From contig JAEZGH010000049.1 of the NCBI GenBank assembly GCA_023417065.1, positions 4,913 to 68,912 of the forward strand: 64,000 nucleotides of DNA, in the 5' to 3' direction. The notes beneath the pieces were generated by a model. The model saw only the letters and a program-made list of their open reading frames with translations, did no database searches and had not been told where the DNA came from. A program made the translations under genes and the position numbers. The DNA is from Bacteroidota bacterium (GTDB lineage: Bacteria; Bacteroidota; Bacteroidia; Cytophagales; Cyclobacteriaceae). Within the stretch, counting starts at the first letter, position 1; every line of letters begins with the position of its first letter. This document shows, piece by piece, positions 1-8,103 of this stretch.

Positions 1-194
1 AGCGTTTCAATCCCGTTTCGCCCCGGCATAGAAATGTCCATTAATATGATGTCGAGATCCTGCGACCGTATTGCACTGATCACATCAGCACTGTTTACAG
101 CTTCGATAACCTCAATATCCGGAAATCCTTCTGACAACAATTGGATAAGGCCCTTGCGGACGATCGCATGGTCATCGGCAATTAGAACATTCAT
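1..194 (-). CDS. NarL/FixJ-type response regulator, receiver domain (partial)
   Basis: The reverse strand opens with MNVLIADDHAIVRKGL and continues with LDIILMDISMPGRNG, the standard receiver-domain layout with the acidic pair DD near the N-terminus and the phospho-acceptor Asp in LMDISMPG. The gene runs off the left edge, so the DNA-binding domain (expected LuxR/NarL-type HTH) is not visible. Its ATG overlaps the TGA of the upstream histidine kinase (ATGA), so the two are translationally coupled and almost certainly a cognate pair. The NarL assignment rests on the HisKA_3 type of the partner kinase and on the receiver sequence. Confidence 0.9.
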   Translation of the reverse strand, partial: MNVLIADDHAIVRKGLIQLLSEGFPDIEVIEAVNSADVISAIRSQDLDIILMDISMPGRNGIET

Positions 195-2395
195 ATTTCA
201 ATAGTCGATTTTTCCAGCGGTACTGTTAACCTGATAAGCGTGCCTGATGGCAGGCTGTTTTCTATGACAAGGTCAGCGTTAAACATACGTGCACGCTCAC
301 GCATGCCAACCAAACCAAGGCTCTTCTTTTGCTTTACACGCTCCATGTCAATTCCTTTACCGTTGTCACGGACTGTAAGCTGGAGAAGATTCTCATATAT
401 TTCAAGTTCCGTTACCACGGTCGAAGCTTCGGCATGACGCGCAATATTTGTGAGCGTCTCCTGGTATATCCTGAAGATATTTGTCGCAAGCTTCTCATCT
501 ATTGGCGGCAATTCTTCCGGTACACGAACCTTTGCGTCAATGACAGTTTTCTTTGCAAACTCTGCAGTCTGCCACTCAATCGCTGCAGCAAGACCGAAAT
601 CATCGAGAATACCAGGACGCAAATCACTTGAAATTTTCCTGACGGTTCTGATAGTTTCATCGATAAGTGCGATCATGCCGTCAACGCGTTCTGTGAATTT
701 ATCAGAGGTCGGGTTCTTTCGCAACCACGACGTATCCATTTTTAGGGCCGTAAGTTGCTGTCCCAGCACGTCGTGAATCTCCCGGGCAATGGCAGTGCGC
801 TCTTCCTCACGTACGTCCTGCAAGTATCCCGACAACTTCTGAATTTCTTCGGCATGTTCTCGCAGACTTCGCTCCACTTCTATTCTGCCCGTGATCTCGT
901 GAAAGTTGAAAATCATCGCGCGGATATTTTCGTTCCTGAGATGATTTGTAAAAGTACCCTCAAGCCAGATCGGATGACCATCCTTGTGCTTGTACTGAAA
1001 CGTTATATCCTCCGACTTGCCAGGTTGTTCTTCAAGTCGCTTAAGGGCTTCCCTGACCGTCAGTGCATCATCGCCCGACGGAAAGTTTGCAATATTGCGT
1101 CCAATAAGATCTGCTGCCCCATATCCCGTAAGACGTTCCACCGACGGGCTTATAAACGTTACTTTGTAACTGTCATCGAACAATACAAGCCCATCGGTAG
1201 ACTTTTCAATCAGTGTCCGGAAATACTTCTCACTGGCTTCCAGTTGCTGAGCTGCTTTTTTTGATTGCGTGATGTCCCGGAAGTAAATCGATAGCCCGTC
1301 TCTTGAAGGATAGATGTGATGTTCAATCCAGCTTTGGTGACTTTCGTAATATTCCTCCAGCTGAATGTAGGTTTGTTTTTGCAATGCCTCATGACACGCA
1401 TCGTGGAAGGATGACTTTTTGAAGAGCGGGTAGTCGTCCCAGATGCTGGATCCCAGCATCGATTCCGCACTGCGATGCAGCATCTCCGCAGCCTTCTTGT
1501 TAACATAGGTGTAGCGCCACCGACTGTCGAGGGCAATGAAGGCTTCGCTGATACGCTCAAGGATGGCGTTGGTAGCTTCACGCTGCTTCTGAATCTCTGA
1601 GATTTTGATCCGAACCAGCCGGTTCAGCTTTCCTGGTTGTTCCACAAGATACCATGCTAGTATCCCTCCCGTTGCGGCAAGCACAAGACCTAAAAAAGCA
1701 AAGATGAGTATAGCCGGAGTAAGGGTCCGCGGATCTTTGGGAGCTACCGATAACATAAATTCGCCATCAGGCATCCCGATCGTGTAAACTGCTCCCGGGC
1801 GATAGTGCATCATGGCGGGAAGGAAGAACTCCTCTTCACCCGTGACCATATTTTTTTTCGATATCTGGTAGGCGAACTGCGGACTATCCGGGTCAATACC
1901 ACAGGCCTCGAGAAGGGACTCGAACCGGATAATTACTGCCGAAAAACCGATGAATTTATCGCCCTTGAACATGGGAAGCCTTCCAATCACTCCAGTGCCA
2001 CCCTGAATTAACTCAAACGGACCTGCAAAGGTTAAGTTTTTGTTCTCTATTGCTGTCTTGGCTTCGGCGCTCCTTTCCCGATCGGCGAAGAGGTTCATAC
2101 CTATTGATGATTCATTTCCCTTCAACGGATAAACATGTGTGACTATCCCTTTATCAGTGAGTTGAACGGCATCGATCAGGTCGTTGGAGGACAGTATCGT
2201 TGCCGCAATAGAATCAAAATTATCGGTTACTCCGTATTTCTGAACAATGAACGCCAGCGTTTTCGTCGCAGCCATGCTGTTCCGCAAAATAACTTCAAAC
2301 CGATCCTTGATCGCAGTGGCTTCCTGAATGATCATGTGCCGTTGATTCTCCTGCTGTATCAGAATTCGCTGATATGCAAGATACTGCGTAAGCAA
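191..2395 (-). CDS. CHASE-PAS-PAS sensor histidine kinase (HisKA_3 family)
   Basis: A 734-residue membrane sensor kinase. A CHASE-like extracytoplasmic domain covers about residues 35-200 (GGTGVIGRLP at 132-141). A transmembrane helix lies at about 227-250. Two PAS domains follow (about 275-385 and 390-510), then a HisKA_3 dimerisation domain with phospho-acceptor His541 in REIHDVLGQQ and a HATPase domain (about 630-730, N-box NIARHAEAS, DNGKGI). It should sense a small extracellular ligand and phosphorylate the coupled NarL-type regulator. The TTG start at 2395 cuts into an N-terminal hydrophobic helix: the frame stays open to 2461 and encodes GPILAGAIVFVAIALL upstream. The true start is therefore probably a rare codon upstream, or there is an indel. 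A -7-like box TATCTTTT lies at 2513-2506. Confidence 0.88.
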   Translation of the reverse strand: MLTQYLAYQRILIQQENQRHMIIQEATAIKDRFEVILRNSMAATKTLAFIVQKYGVTDNFDSIAATILSSNDLIDAVQLTDKGIVTHVYPLKGNESSIGMNLFADRERSAEAKTAIENKNLTFAGPFELIQGGTGVIGRLPMFKGDKFIGFSAVIIRFESLLEACGIDPDSPQFAYQISKKNMVTGEEEFFLPAMMHYRPGAVYTIGMPDGEFMLSVAPKDPRTLTPAILIFAFLGLVLAATGGILAWYLVEQPGKLNRLVRIKISEIQKQREATNAILERISEAFIALDSRWRYTYVNKKAAEMLHRSAESMLGSSIWDDYPLFKKSSFHDACHEALQKQTYIQLEEYYESHQSWIEHHIYPSRDGLSIYFRDITQSKKAAQQLEASEKYFRTLIEKSTDGLVLFDDSYKVTFISPSVERLTGYGAADLIGRNIANFPSGDDALTVREALKRLEEQPGKSEDITFQYKHKDGHPIWLEGTFTNHLRNENIRAMIFNFHEITGRIEVERSLREHAEEIQKLSGYLQDVREEERTAIAREIHDVLGQQLTALKMDTSWLRKNPTSDKFTERVDGMIALIDETIRTVRKISSDLRPGILDDFGLAAAIEWQTAEFAKKTVIDAKVRVPEELPPIDEKLATNIFRIYQETLTNIARHAEASTVVTELEIYENLLQLTVRDNGKGIDMERVKQKKSLGLVGMRERARMFNADLVIENSLPSGTLIRLTVPLEKSTIEI

Positions 2396-2505
2396 CGCAA
2401 TGGCGACAAATACTATCGCACCGGCTAATATGGGGCCTCGATTCTTAATCTTTCCGATCAGTTAGTTACAGGAAGATACAATTCATCGCGTCAGATCGCA
2501 AGTGC

Positions 2506-2513
2506 AAAAGATA
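2506..2513 (-). promoter_or_regulatory. Candidate -7 box upstream of the CHASE kinase
   Basis: TATCTTTT followed by GC on the reverse strand, close to the Bacteroidota -7 consensus TAnnTTTG. It lies about 45 nt before the earliest possible start of the kinase (2461). No clear -33 element was picked out. Confidence 0.35.
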
Positions 2514-2662
2514 CGATGATAGCTTACTATATTCTCTTAGGTGGTAAGAATTGTCAGGTTATTTCGCATTATACCGGAAAAAGCAGGTACAACACGATGA
2601 ACGCGAAGGCTGAAATGAACTCCGCTGAACAATTAAGTGTGCTGATTTGATCAAAGTTTGAA

Positions 2663-3736
2663 CTATTCTTTCATCTGGTGCATACTGGCGGAAGGTATTC
2701 CATCAGCGGATATGAAATGAAGTACATCATGTATGAAGGATAACTTCTCCATGACTTTTGGTGCGATAATAAACGGATAGAAGTCATTGTGTCCCATCGA
2801 TCGGTTAAGACTTGTCAATGCGAACGTAAGGGGAAGCCACATCCGGAAGATTGACTCGAAGTCTGCAATCGTATAGGGATCTTTCTTAACGTCAATGCTG
2901 ACGTGCTCACCATGAATGGGATGCACGCCAAGCCCGAAAAAATATGCCGTTTCAAGTGTATCGATGAGGTGCATGTAGTGTGCCCACGTTTCAGCCCAGT
3001 CTTCCCATGGGTGAGCGGTTGCGTAGGGACTTATATGGTTATCTGCCCACGAGGTGTTTGCACCCGACGCGTAATAACGTTCGAGCGCTGCGCCGTAGTC
3101 AACGGTTTCATCGCCAAATAACTCCCTGAACCTGTTGTGAAATGATGAGTTTGCAATGAGAACGTTCCAATAATAATGGCCGATTTCATGGCGAAAGTGA
3201 CCAAGGAGCGTACGGTATTTTTCTCCGAGATTTAGCTTGTTGCGAACGCGTTCTGCTTCATCGGCTTCTTCTATGTTCAGGGTGATCACACCATCATTGT
3301 GTCCGGTCATAACACGCTGGTCCGGAGCAATATCCGCCAGGAAGTCAAAGGCGATTCCGTTTTGGCTGTCGCGTTTTCTGGGACTTACCGGGAGCTTCAA
3401 ACGTAGCAGCGAGTACACAAGGCGGTGCTTCGCCAACTCGATTTGCTTCCAGCGTTCCAGGTTATGCGGAGAAATTGCCGGGATAATCCGGTTCAGGGAA
3501 CAGGCAACGCAAAACGGGCTGTCGCCAGTGGACGTGAGCCAGTTACAGGTGCCAAAAGCATGGTTTGAGCAAAGCTTCAGGCTGATCCCGCTGCCGTTGG
3601 ATGACGTGCCATCGCCGTCAAGCGACACCATTGTCAACATCGACGGATCGAAGGCTACCGCACTGGAGCAGTTGAGACAGACTGAATTTTCAAAGTAAAT
3701 GATTGACCCACAGTGGGTACAGGTATATGTTTTCAT
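2663..3736 (-). CDS. Zinc-ribbon putative metallopeptidase (zincin)
   Basis: A 357-residue protein from ATG 3736, chosen because MKTYTCTHCG starts a zinc ribbon directly; an upstream ATG at 3757 would add seven residues. Cysteines at 6/9 and 20/23 form the first CxxC pair set, and more cysteines at 56, 64, 76 and 79 suggest a second zinc site. The catalytic zincin motif HEIGH is at residues 183-187 within FRHEIGHYYW. This matches the family of putative zinc-binding metallopeptidases with an N-terminal zinc ribbon (DUF2248-like). No signal peptide is visible, so it is probably cytoplasmic. The substrate is unknown. A 68-residue gene lies just upstream on the same strand and may be co-transcribed. 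Confidence 0.85.
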   Translation of the reverse strand: MKTYTCTHCGSIIYFENSVCLNCSSAVAFDPSMLTMVSLDGDGTSSNGSGISLKLCSNHAFGTCNWLTSTGDSPFCVACSLNRIIPAISPHNLERWKQIELAKHRLVYSLLRLKLPVSPRKRDSQNGIAFDFLADIAPDQRVMTGHNDGVITLNIEEADEAERVRNKLNLGEKYRTLLGHFRHEIGHYYWNVLIANSSFHNRFRELFGDETVDYGAALERYYASGANTSWADNHISPYATAHPWEDWAETWAHYMHLIDTLETAYFFGLGVHPIHGEHVSIDVKKDPYTIADFESIFRMWLPLTFALTSLNRSMGHNDFYPFIIAPKVMEKLSFIHDVLHFISADGIPSASMHQMKE

Positions 3737-3804
3737 ACGACAGCAGGGTAGAAACAAAACTGAAGCCAGCCCTGGGCGCCGCGCCTTGCCTGTATTTCAT
3801 GAAG

Positions 3805-4011
3805 TCAATTCTCCGAACCCGCGTCAAAGGTGATTTCGTACCCGATGCTGTTCTCCCTAAGGATGCGGATAACTTCTGTTGTTTTTTTTGCCTTTGGCTT
3901 GTATTCTATGATGCCCTTCAACTCTCTCTGACTAACAAGTTTTTGCAACTGGGCCTGTATGTTATCCTTATTCTGAAGTTCGTTCTCGGAGACTGTGATG
4001 ACTGCTTTCAT
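3805..4011 (-). CDS. Small conserved-looking hypothetical protein, 68 aa
   Basis: A short, charged, soluble protein (MKAVITVSENELQNKDN...). It has natural amino-acid composition, no transmembrane segment and no motif I recognise; a beta-helix-beta layout is plausible. The ATG at 4011 follows TTATTTTG by five bases (reverse strand), resembling the start-proximal -7 boxes seen elsewhere in the window, which supports a genuine transcription unit. It precedes the zinc-ribbon peptidase by 68 nt on the same strand. Confidence 0.6.
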   Translation of the reverse strand: MKAVITVSENELQNKDNIQAQLQKLVSQRELKGIIEYKPKAKKTTEVIRILRENSIGYEITFDAGSEN

Positions 4012-4359
4012 GGCCGCAAAATAATGGGAAATACAACATCTGAATTTGCCGCCAGGTTTGAAATTTTGTCATGGTGAAATTAACACTTTGATATAAAGGA
4101 CAATAGACGTTGTGGCTTTTCAAAAATCTCAATCATCAGCCAATAATGCCGTTTCCCGTTCAAAAACTCAACTTATTGACGGACCTCCAATTCTCTCATG
4201 TGCTTAATACGGCGGTCGCCGGGCAAGGTCAGTTGCCTGTTTTCATAAACGTCCGGCCGTCAATTCAGCAGTATTGTTGACGTTGTAACATAAAGCGATC
4301 TTTTGCCCATTTCCACTCCCCGGCGCAGGCTAATTTTAGAATGTTACAAAAGCCTGTTT
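4012..4359. other. Intergenic stretch between divergent genes
   Basis: About 350 nt between the small gene on the reverse strand and the SpoIIAA-like gene on the forward strand. I see no ORF, repeat or strong hairpin; it presumably holds the two divergent promoters. Confidence 0.4.
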
Positions 4360-4782
4360 ATGAAAAGAATTCTCAAGCGACCCGATGGCGACGAAGTGTT
4401 TGCGACAATCACATTTGAAAAGGAAAATAATCTGGTCTGTCTGGACTGGAACGGATACCTGACTGCCGAACTAGTGAAGCGCGGGTCGGAAGAGTTGCTT
4501 AACGTTTTGACGGAGACATCCTGTAACAGAATATTAGTCGATAATCGCAAGGTATCTGGACCCTGGCAGGCCGCAAACCAATGGTACGAAACCGATTGGA
4601 ATCCACGTGCCGTGAGAGTAGGCCCTACGCGCATGGCCGTCATCATGTCGGAAGATATCTTTTCGCGGTTTTCTCTTTACAGCGATCCACAAACTACGAG
4701 AGGTATTCAGATTGCATGTGTTTTTGATGGGGATCAGCCTGCGCGGAAATGGCTGCGGGAGTCCCTGTCAACGGCAGCGTAA
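4360..4782 (+). CDS. SpoIIAA/STAS-like protein
   Basis: A 140-residue cytoplasmic protein starting MKRILKRPDGDE. The frame is open further upstream (to 4303), but that part is arginine-rich and does not resemble the fold. The body has the SpoIIAA-like pattern: beta strands around NNLVCLDWNGYLT, a helix LVKRGSEELLNVL, then RILVDNRKVSG and a later strand RMAVIMSEDIF. Proteins of this kind in Bacteroidota are stand-alone STAS-like proteins of unknown target. No phospho-acceptor serine can be assigned with certainty. Its stop is only 10 nt from the convergent patatin gene. Confidence 0.65.
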   Translation: MKRILKRPDGDEVFATITFEKENNLVCLDWNGYLTAELVKRGSEELLNVLTETSCNRILVDNRKVSGPWQAANQWYETDWNPRAVRVGPTRMAVIMSEDIFSRFSLYSDPQTTRGIQIACVFDGDQPARKWLRESLSTAA

Positions 4783-4791
4783 TTTTTTATC

Positions 4792-5850
4792 TTAAGCGAC
4801 AGGAGGGTTTGTCGCGTATAAATGCGTCATCCCGTTTTCTTCAAAATACTTCCGCGCCTGATCATACCCGTGGTCGAGCATTTGTTTCATCTGCGAGGGG
4901 ACGAATTCTAATCCGCCGTCTTCCGACAGTTTATGTGAAGGACGAATAACATGAATCTTCTGTGCAGTCATGCCGGCAAACGGATTTATGCTCCTGTCGG
5001 CAACGACGTTTTCAAATTCCGTAAGAATACGATCACCAGCACCTGCGTTTTGAAGGCGTTCGCGAAGAATGTTGATCATCCGCGCTCCGCTGATTTTCAA
5101 CTGGGGAACCTCAAGATCATAAAACGAAACATCCTTTTGAAAAAGATGGATAGTGCGCTTAAGGACATCCATAAATTTACCGAACTGGGCGCCCTTGTCC
5201 ATAGGATCCGGAAGTAGCGTGTTGTTGTCAATCACCCACACCTCCGTAGCTCCGCCTTCAAGAGCCACGTTCACAGGTATCATTTCCTTGACACCTCCAT
5301 CGACACACATGTCCCGCGATTCAGCGGGGTTGACGATGATGGGCGGTGTAAAGACAGGCTGATTTGCGGATGCCATGATCGACCATTGAAGGTCCTCAAG
5401 ACTTTTGATGCGCCTCACCTCATAATAAGGATGGTTTCGAAACACATCAACATCGCGAATGCTATAGTGAATAACCCTTCCTGACTGAAGGCTGACTGAA
5501 CAGTTGAAATAGTCCATCTGCGAGGATACGATCTGGTTATACACATTGCCGGTGACGTACTTCCGGACTAGTTTGAGGAGCGGTTCTGTATTGAACAGGT
5601 GGTTCTCCTGTCGTACCTGAGTTACAACGTTGCCTTTTTTCAGTATATCACTCGTTGTGATCGTCGTGTAAATTGTTTCAAGCAGATCAAACTGCCGTGT
5701 TGCAGCCAGTGGAGATATCAATGCCCCGGTACTCGTTCCACTGATCAGATTGAACGCCACAGTCGTGTGACGATGCATAAATTTCAACACGCCTACAGCA
5801 AAAGCACCTTTCGCTCCGCCGCCACTGATGACTAGTGCAACTTTTGTCAT
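4792..5850 (-). CDS. Patatin-like phospholipase
   Basis: A 352-residue soluble patatin-family lipid acyl hydrolase. It has the glycine-rich oxyanion segment GGGAKG (10-15), the nucleophile elbow GTSTG with Ser40, and the dyad aspartate in VDGG (Asp184). The length suits a single-domain patatin without an export signal or outer-membrane barrel, so it should act in the cytoplasm. Its ATG overlaps the TGA of the upstream gene (ATGA at 5847-5850), so the two are translationally coupled. Confidence 0.92.
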   Translation of the reverse strand: MTKVALVISGGGAKGAFAVGVLKFMHRHTTVAFNLISGTSTGALISPLAATRQFDLLETIYTTITTSDILKKGNVVTQVRQENHLFNTEPLLKLVRKYVTGNVYNQIVSSQMDYFNCSVSLQSGRVIHYSIRDVDVFRNHPYYEVRRIKSLEDLQWSIMASANQPVFTPPIIVNPAESRDMCVDGGVKEMIPVNVALEGGATEVWVIDNNTLLPDPMDKGAQFGKFMDVLKRTIHLFQKDVSFYDLEVPQLKISGARMINILRERLQNAGAGDRILTEFENVVADRSINPFAGMTAQKIHVIRPSHKLSEDGGLEFVPSQMKQMLDHGYDQARKYFEENGMTHLYATNPPVA

Positions 5851-6386
5851 GGTTCAGGGTGGTAATGTGGTGAATTCGCGTTTCGCGCTTTTCGCGGATA
5901 AAGCATTACGCCAAGGCTGAGCATCGACCAGACCTGTTTGTGGTCTGTGTGATACATGTTTCGGAAGGAAACGATAACAAGCTGGCCGACTTCAGTGCCG
6001 AGACCTCCGCCAACGAGAAAGCTATCTTGTGTATACCATGCTTCCGCCGTGAGGTGAATATTGTAGAGCGATCCCAGGTCACTGAAATCGCCGGTGTGTA
6101 TACGATAACTGGTCTTTAATCCTAACAGGAAATTCAGCTCATGTCCGGGATAAATTATTCCTACCATAGGAGCCACCCGGAACCAGCTCCCCGGGAGGGT
6201 GAAATTCGCGGAGTACTGCAGTGAGTTGAAGTAAGGCCGGGTGTTTTTGTATTGCCAAACGTCCTGTGCACCAATACCAAATTCGATACTGTGCGACAGC
6301 CCGGCTGGAAATTCGGTTTCGTCACTCTGGGAGTAAACGGTAAGCGTTATGCTGAATAGCAGGATGCTGATGCAGAACGGTTTCAT
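5847..6386 (-). CDS. Secreted or outer-membrane beta-rich protein
   Basis: A 179-residue protein with a clear N-terminal signal sequence (MKPFCISILLFSITLTVYSQ), which decides the start at 6386 over an upstream in-frame ATG at 6446. The mature part alternates aromatic and polar residues (YNIHLTAEAWYTQDSFLVGGG, and others), as in a small outer-membrane beta-barrel or lipid-binding protein. No family is recognised. A TATCTTGG box precedes the ATG by about 30 nt on the reverse strand. The stop overlaps the start of the patatin gene, suggesting a shared role at the envelope. Confidence 0.7.
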   Translation of the reverse strand: MKPFCISILLFSITLTVYSQSDETEFPAGLSHSIEFGIGAQDVWQYKNTRPYFNSLQYSANFTLPGSWFRVAPMVGIIYPGHELNFLLGLKTSYRIHTGDFSDLGSLYNIHLTAEAWYTQDSFLVGGGLGTEVGQLVIVSFRNMYHTDHKQVWSMLSLGVMLYPRKARNANSPHYHPEP

Positions 6387-6480
6387 AGGATTTAGCGGAT
6401 GCGAGCCTTCTCCAAGATACACATTTGCACGATTGCCGGCACCCATTGACGTCTTATATTCCTCACCTGCGAAAGAATGT

Positions 6481-6488
6481 TATCTTTG
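6481..6488 (+). promoter_or_regulatory. -7 box TATCTTTG, 8 nt before the PhnA-like start
   Basis: An exact TAnnTTTG match followed by CG. The start codon at 6497 begins only eight bases after the box, so the transcript would be leaderless or nearly so. A TTGAC lies at 6446, further upstream than the usual -33 spacing. Confidence 0.5.
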
Positions 6489-6496
6489 CGCGCAAG

Positions 6497-7084
6497 ATGA
6501 GTATCGAAGAACAACTACGCGAGCGTAGCGACTCCTCATGCGAGTTATGTGGGGAGAAGCAGAATTTGATGGTTTATACTGTTCCACCAGGGCCGGACGA
6601 TGCCGACCACAGCGTGCTGACTTGTGCCACGTGTTTTGAACAGTTGAATAACCCTGAACACCTTGAGCCCAACCATTGGCGCTGCCTTAACACCAGTATG
6701 TGGAGTGAGGTTACTGCAGTGAAGGTGGTAGCGTGGCGCGTGCTGAATCAGTTGAAAAGCGAAGGCTGGCCTCAGGATCTGCTCGACATGCTTTACATGG
6801 AAGATGACGCCCTTGCCTGGGCAAAAGCTAATCCCCTTATCGAAGATGAAACGGCATCTGAAGATCAGGTCATTCACAAAGACAGCAATGGAAACGTCCT
6901 TCAGGCCGGAGATACCGTTGTGTTGATCAAAGATCTGGATGTCAAAGGAGCTGGCTTCACAGCAAAACGCGGTACGGCGGTCAGGGGAATTTCCCTCGTG
7001 GAAGGCAACGCCGGCCAGATTGAAGGTCGGGTCAATGGCCAGCAGATTGTTATCCTCACGCAGTATGTGAAGAAATCAAACTGA
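6497..7084 (+). CDS. PhnA/YjdM-like zinc-ribbon protein
   Basis: A 195-residue protein. An N-terminal zinc ribbon is formed by CELC (near residue 15) and CATC (near 50). A C-terminal SH3-like PhnA domain begins at about residue 125 (DSNGNVLQAGDTVVLIKDLDVKG). The family is named after an alkylphosphonate operon, but its biochemical role is unsettled. No phosphonate genes are nearby, so a phosphonate role is not supported here. The start at 6497 is set by MSIEEQLRER just after a TATCTTTG box; upstream codons from 6425 look non-coding. Confidence 0.85.
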   Translation: MSIEEQLRERSDSSCELCGEKQNLMVYTVPPGPDDADHSVLTCATCFEQLNNPEHLEPNHWRCLNTSMWSEVTAVKVVAWRVLNQLKSEGWPQDLLDMLYMEDDALAWAKANPLIEDETASEDQVIHKDSNGNVLQAGDTVVLIKDLDVKGAGFTAKRGTAVRGISLVEGNAGQIEGRVNGQQIVILTQYVKKSN

Positions 7085-7094
7085 TACTGTTTCA

Positions 7095-8039
7095 CTACTT
7101 CTCACTGACAAGCACTTCTTTCAGAAACATTAGCACGGCTGAAACGGTGGGCTCAAACCATGGGTTCAATAACCAGAATGAATGCGGCGCATCGTCGAAC
7201 ATCTGTGTTTTTGATTTGATACCGGCCGCGTCCAGAATGCGAATGTAGTCCTGTCTCCCTGCGAGAAACCGCGGATACTTGCTTCCGAGGAACAAGGTTG
7301 GCGGTGTGGTTTCATCTGCGTGCGTCAGCGCGGAAGCTTCAATCCAACGGTGGGGCACCTCTTCATACGTTCCCCCCAGCCATTGGGCGGCCATCGTTCC
7401 TTCCTGGCTGTCGGGATGTTTGAAAGCCAGGATTCCATCGACGTCGATGATGGCAGCGAGAGGCAAATGGTGTGGATTGCGTTTGTGAAACGTGGTTCCG
7501 GCAAGTGCAGCCAGCTGACCTCCGGCAGAACACCCAAGTATTACAATCCGTGTTGTGTCCAGCTTGTAGGTGGTGGCATTGGCGTAGAGCCATTCTATCG
7601 CCGTGTAAAGATCATGCAGGGCTGCAGGGTAGGTTGCTTCTGTTGATAATCTGTATTCGGGTGCCATCACCAGGAAATCGGCGTTGGCAAACTCCTGAGC
7701 CATCGGTGTCATCAGCGATTTATCTCCGGTGCGCCATCCACCTCCGTGCACCATCACAATAACAGGGCGCAACGGGGCGGCTGGATGCTGTTTGAAGAAT
7801 AAGTCGGCTTTGAGGAATCTTCCTGAAACTTCTGAATAGGGGATGTCTTTTTCTTCGGTAATCCCGGCAACCGGCTCCGGGTATACTGCGCTGATCTCCA
7901 TGTCGGGATGCGCCTTCTTTGCTTTGAGCAACGTACTGTGAAGTGTGTAAGACGTATCGCGTTGTACCGGGTTCTGCTGCGCAATGCAGGGCGTTGTGAT
8001 GATGGCGATAATTGCTGGAAGAAGCGCAGGTAGTTTCAT
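7095..8039 (-). CDS. Secreted alpha/beta hydrolase (acetyl-esterase type)
   Basis: A 314-residue esterase with a signal peptide (MKLPALLPAIIAIITTPCIAQ), which places the start at 8039 rather than the longer open frame. It has the HSL/BD-FAE features: the oxyanion motif HGGGWRTGDKS, the nucleophile elbow GCSAGG and a C-terminal His in DDAPHSFWLL. Such enzymes remove acetyl or other acyl groups from plant-type polysaccharides or small esters. The reverse-strand upstream sequence has TATCTTAG about 20 nt before the ATG. A second hydrolase gene lies immediately upstream on the same strand. Confidence 0.88.
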   Translation of the reverse strand: MKLPALLPAIIAIITTPCIAQQNPVQRDTSYTLHSTLLKAKKAHPDMEISAVYPEPVAGITEEKDIPYSEVSGRFLKADLFFKQHPAAPLRPVIVMVHGGGWRTGDKSLMTPMAQEFANADFLVMAPEYRLSTEATYPAALHDLYTAIEWLYANATTYKLDTTRIVILGCSAGGQLAALAGTTFHKRNPHHLPLAAIIDVDGILAFKHPDSQEGTMAAQWLGGTYEEVPHRWIEASALTHADETTPPTLFLGSKYPRFLAGRQDYIRILDAAGIKSKTQMFDDAPHSFWLLNPWFEPTVSAVLMFLKEVLVSEK

Positions 8040-8103
8040 GTTCCGTGGAATGCAACTAAGATAGCAACAAATCCGCTTCGTTGTGCAGTTGATGCTTTGC
8101 TTC

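Noticed and set aside
1210..1581. 123-aa reverse-strand ORF
   Set aside because: Alternative frame of the histidine kinase PAS region; no domain of its own.
4749..4949. 66-aa forward ORF at the end of the SpoIIAA-like gene
   Set aside because: Antisense to the patatin gene and without domain signal.
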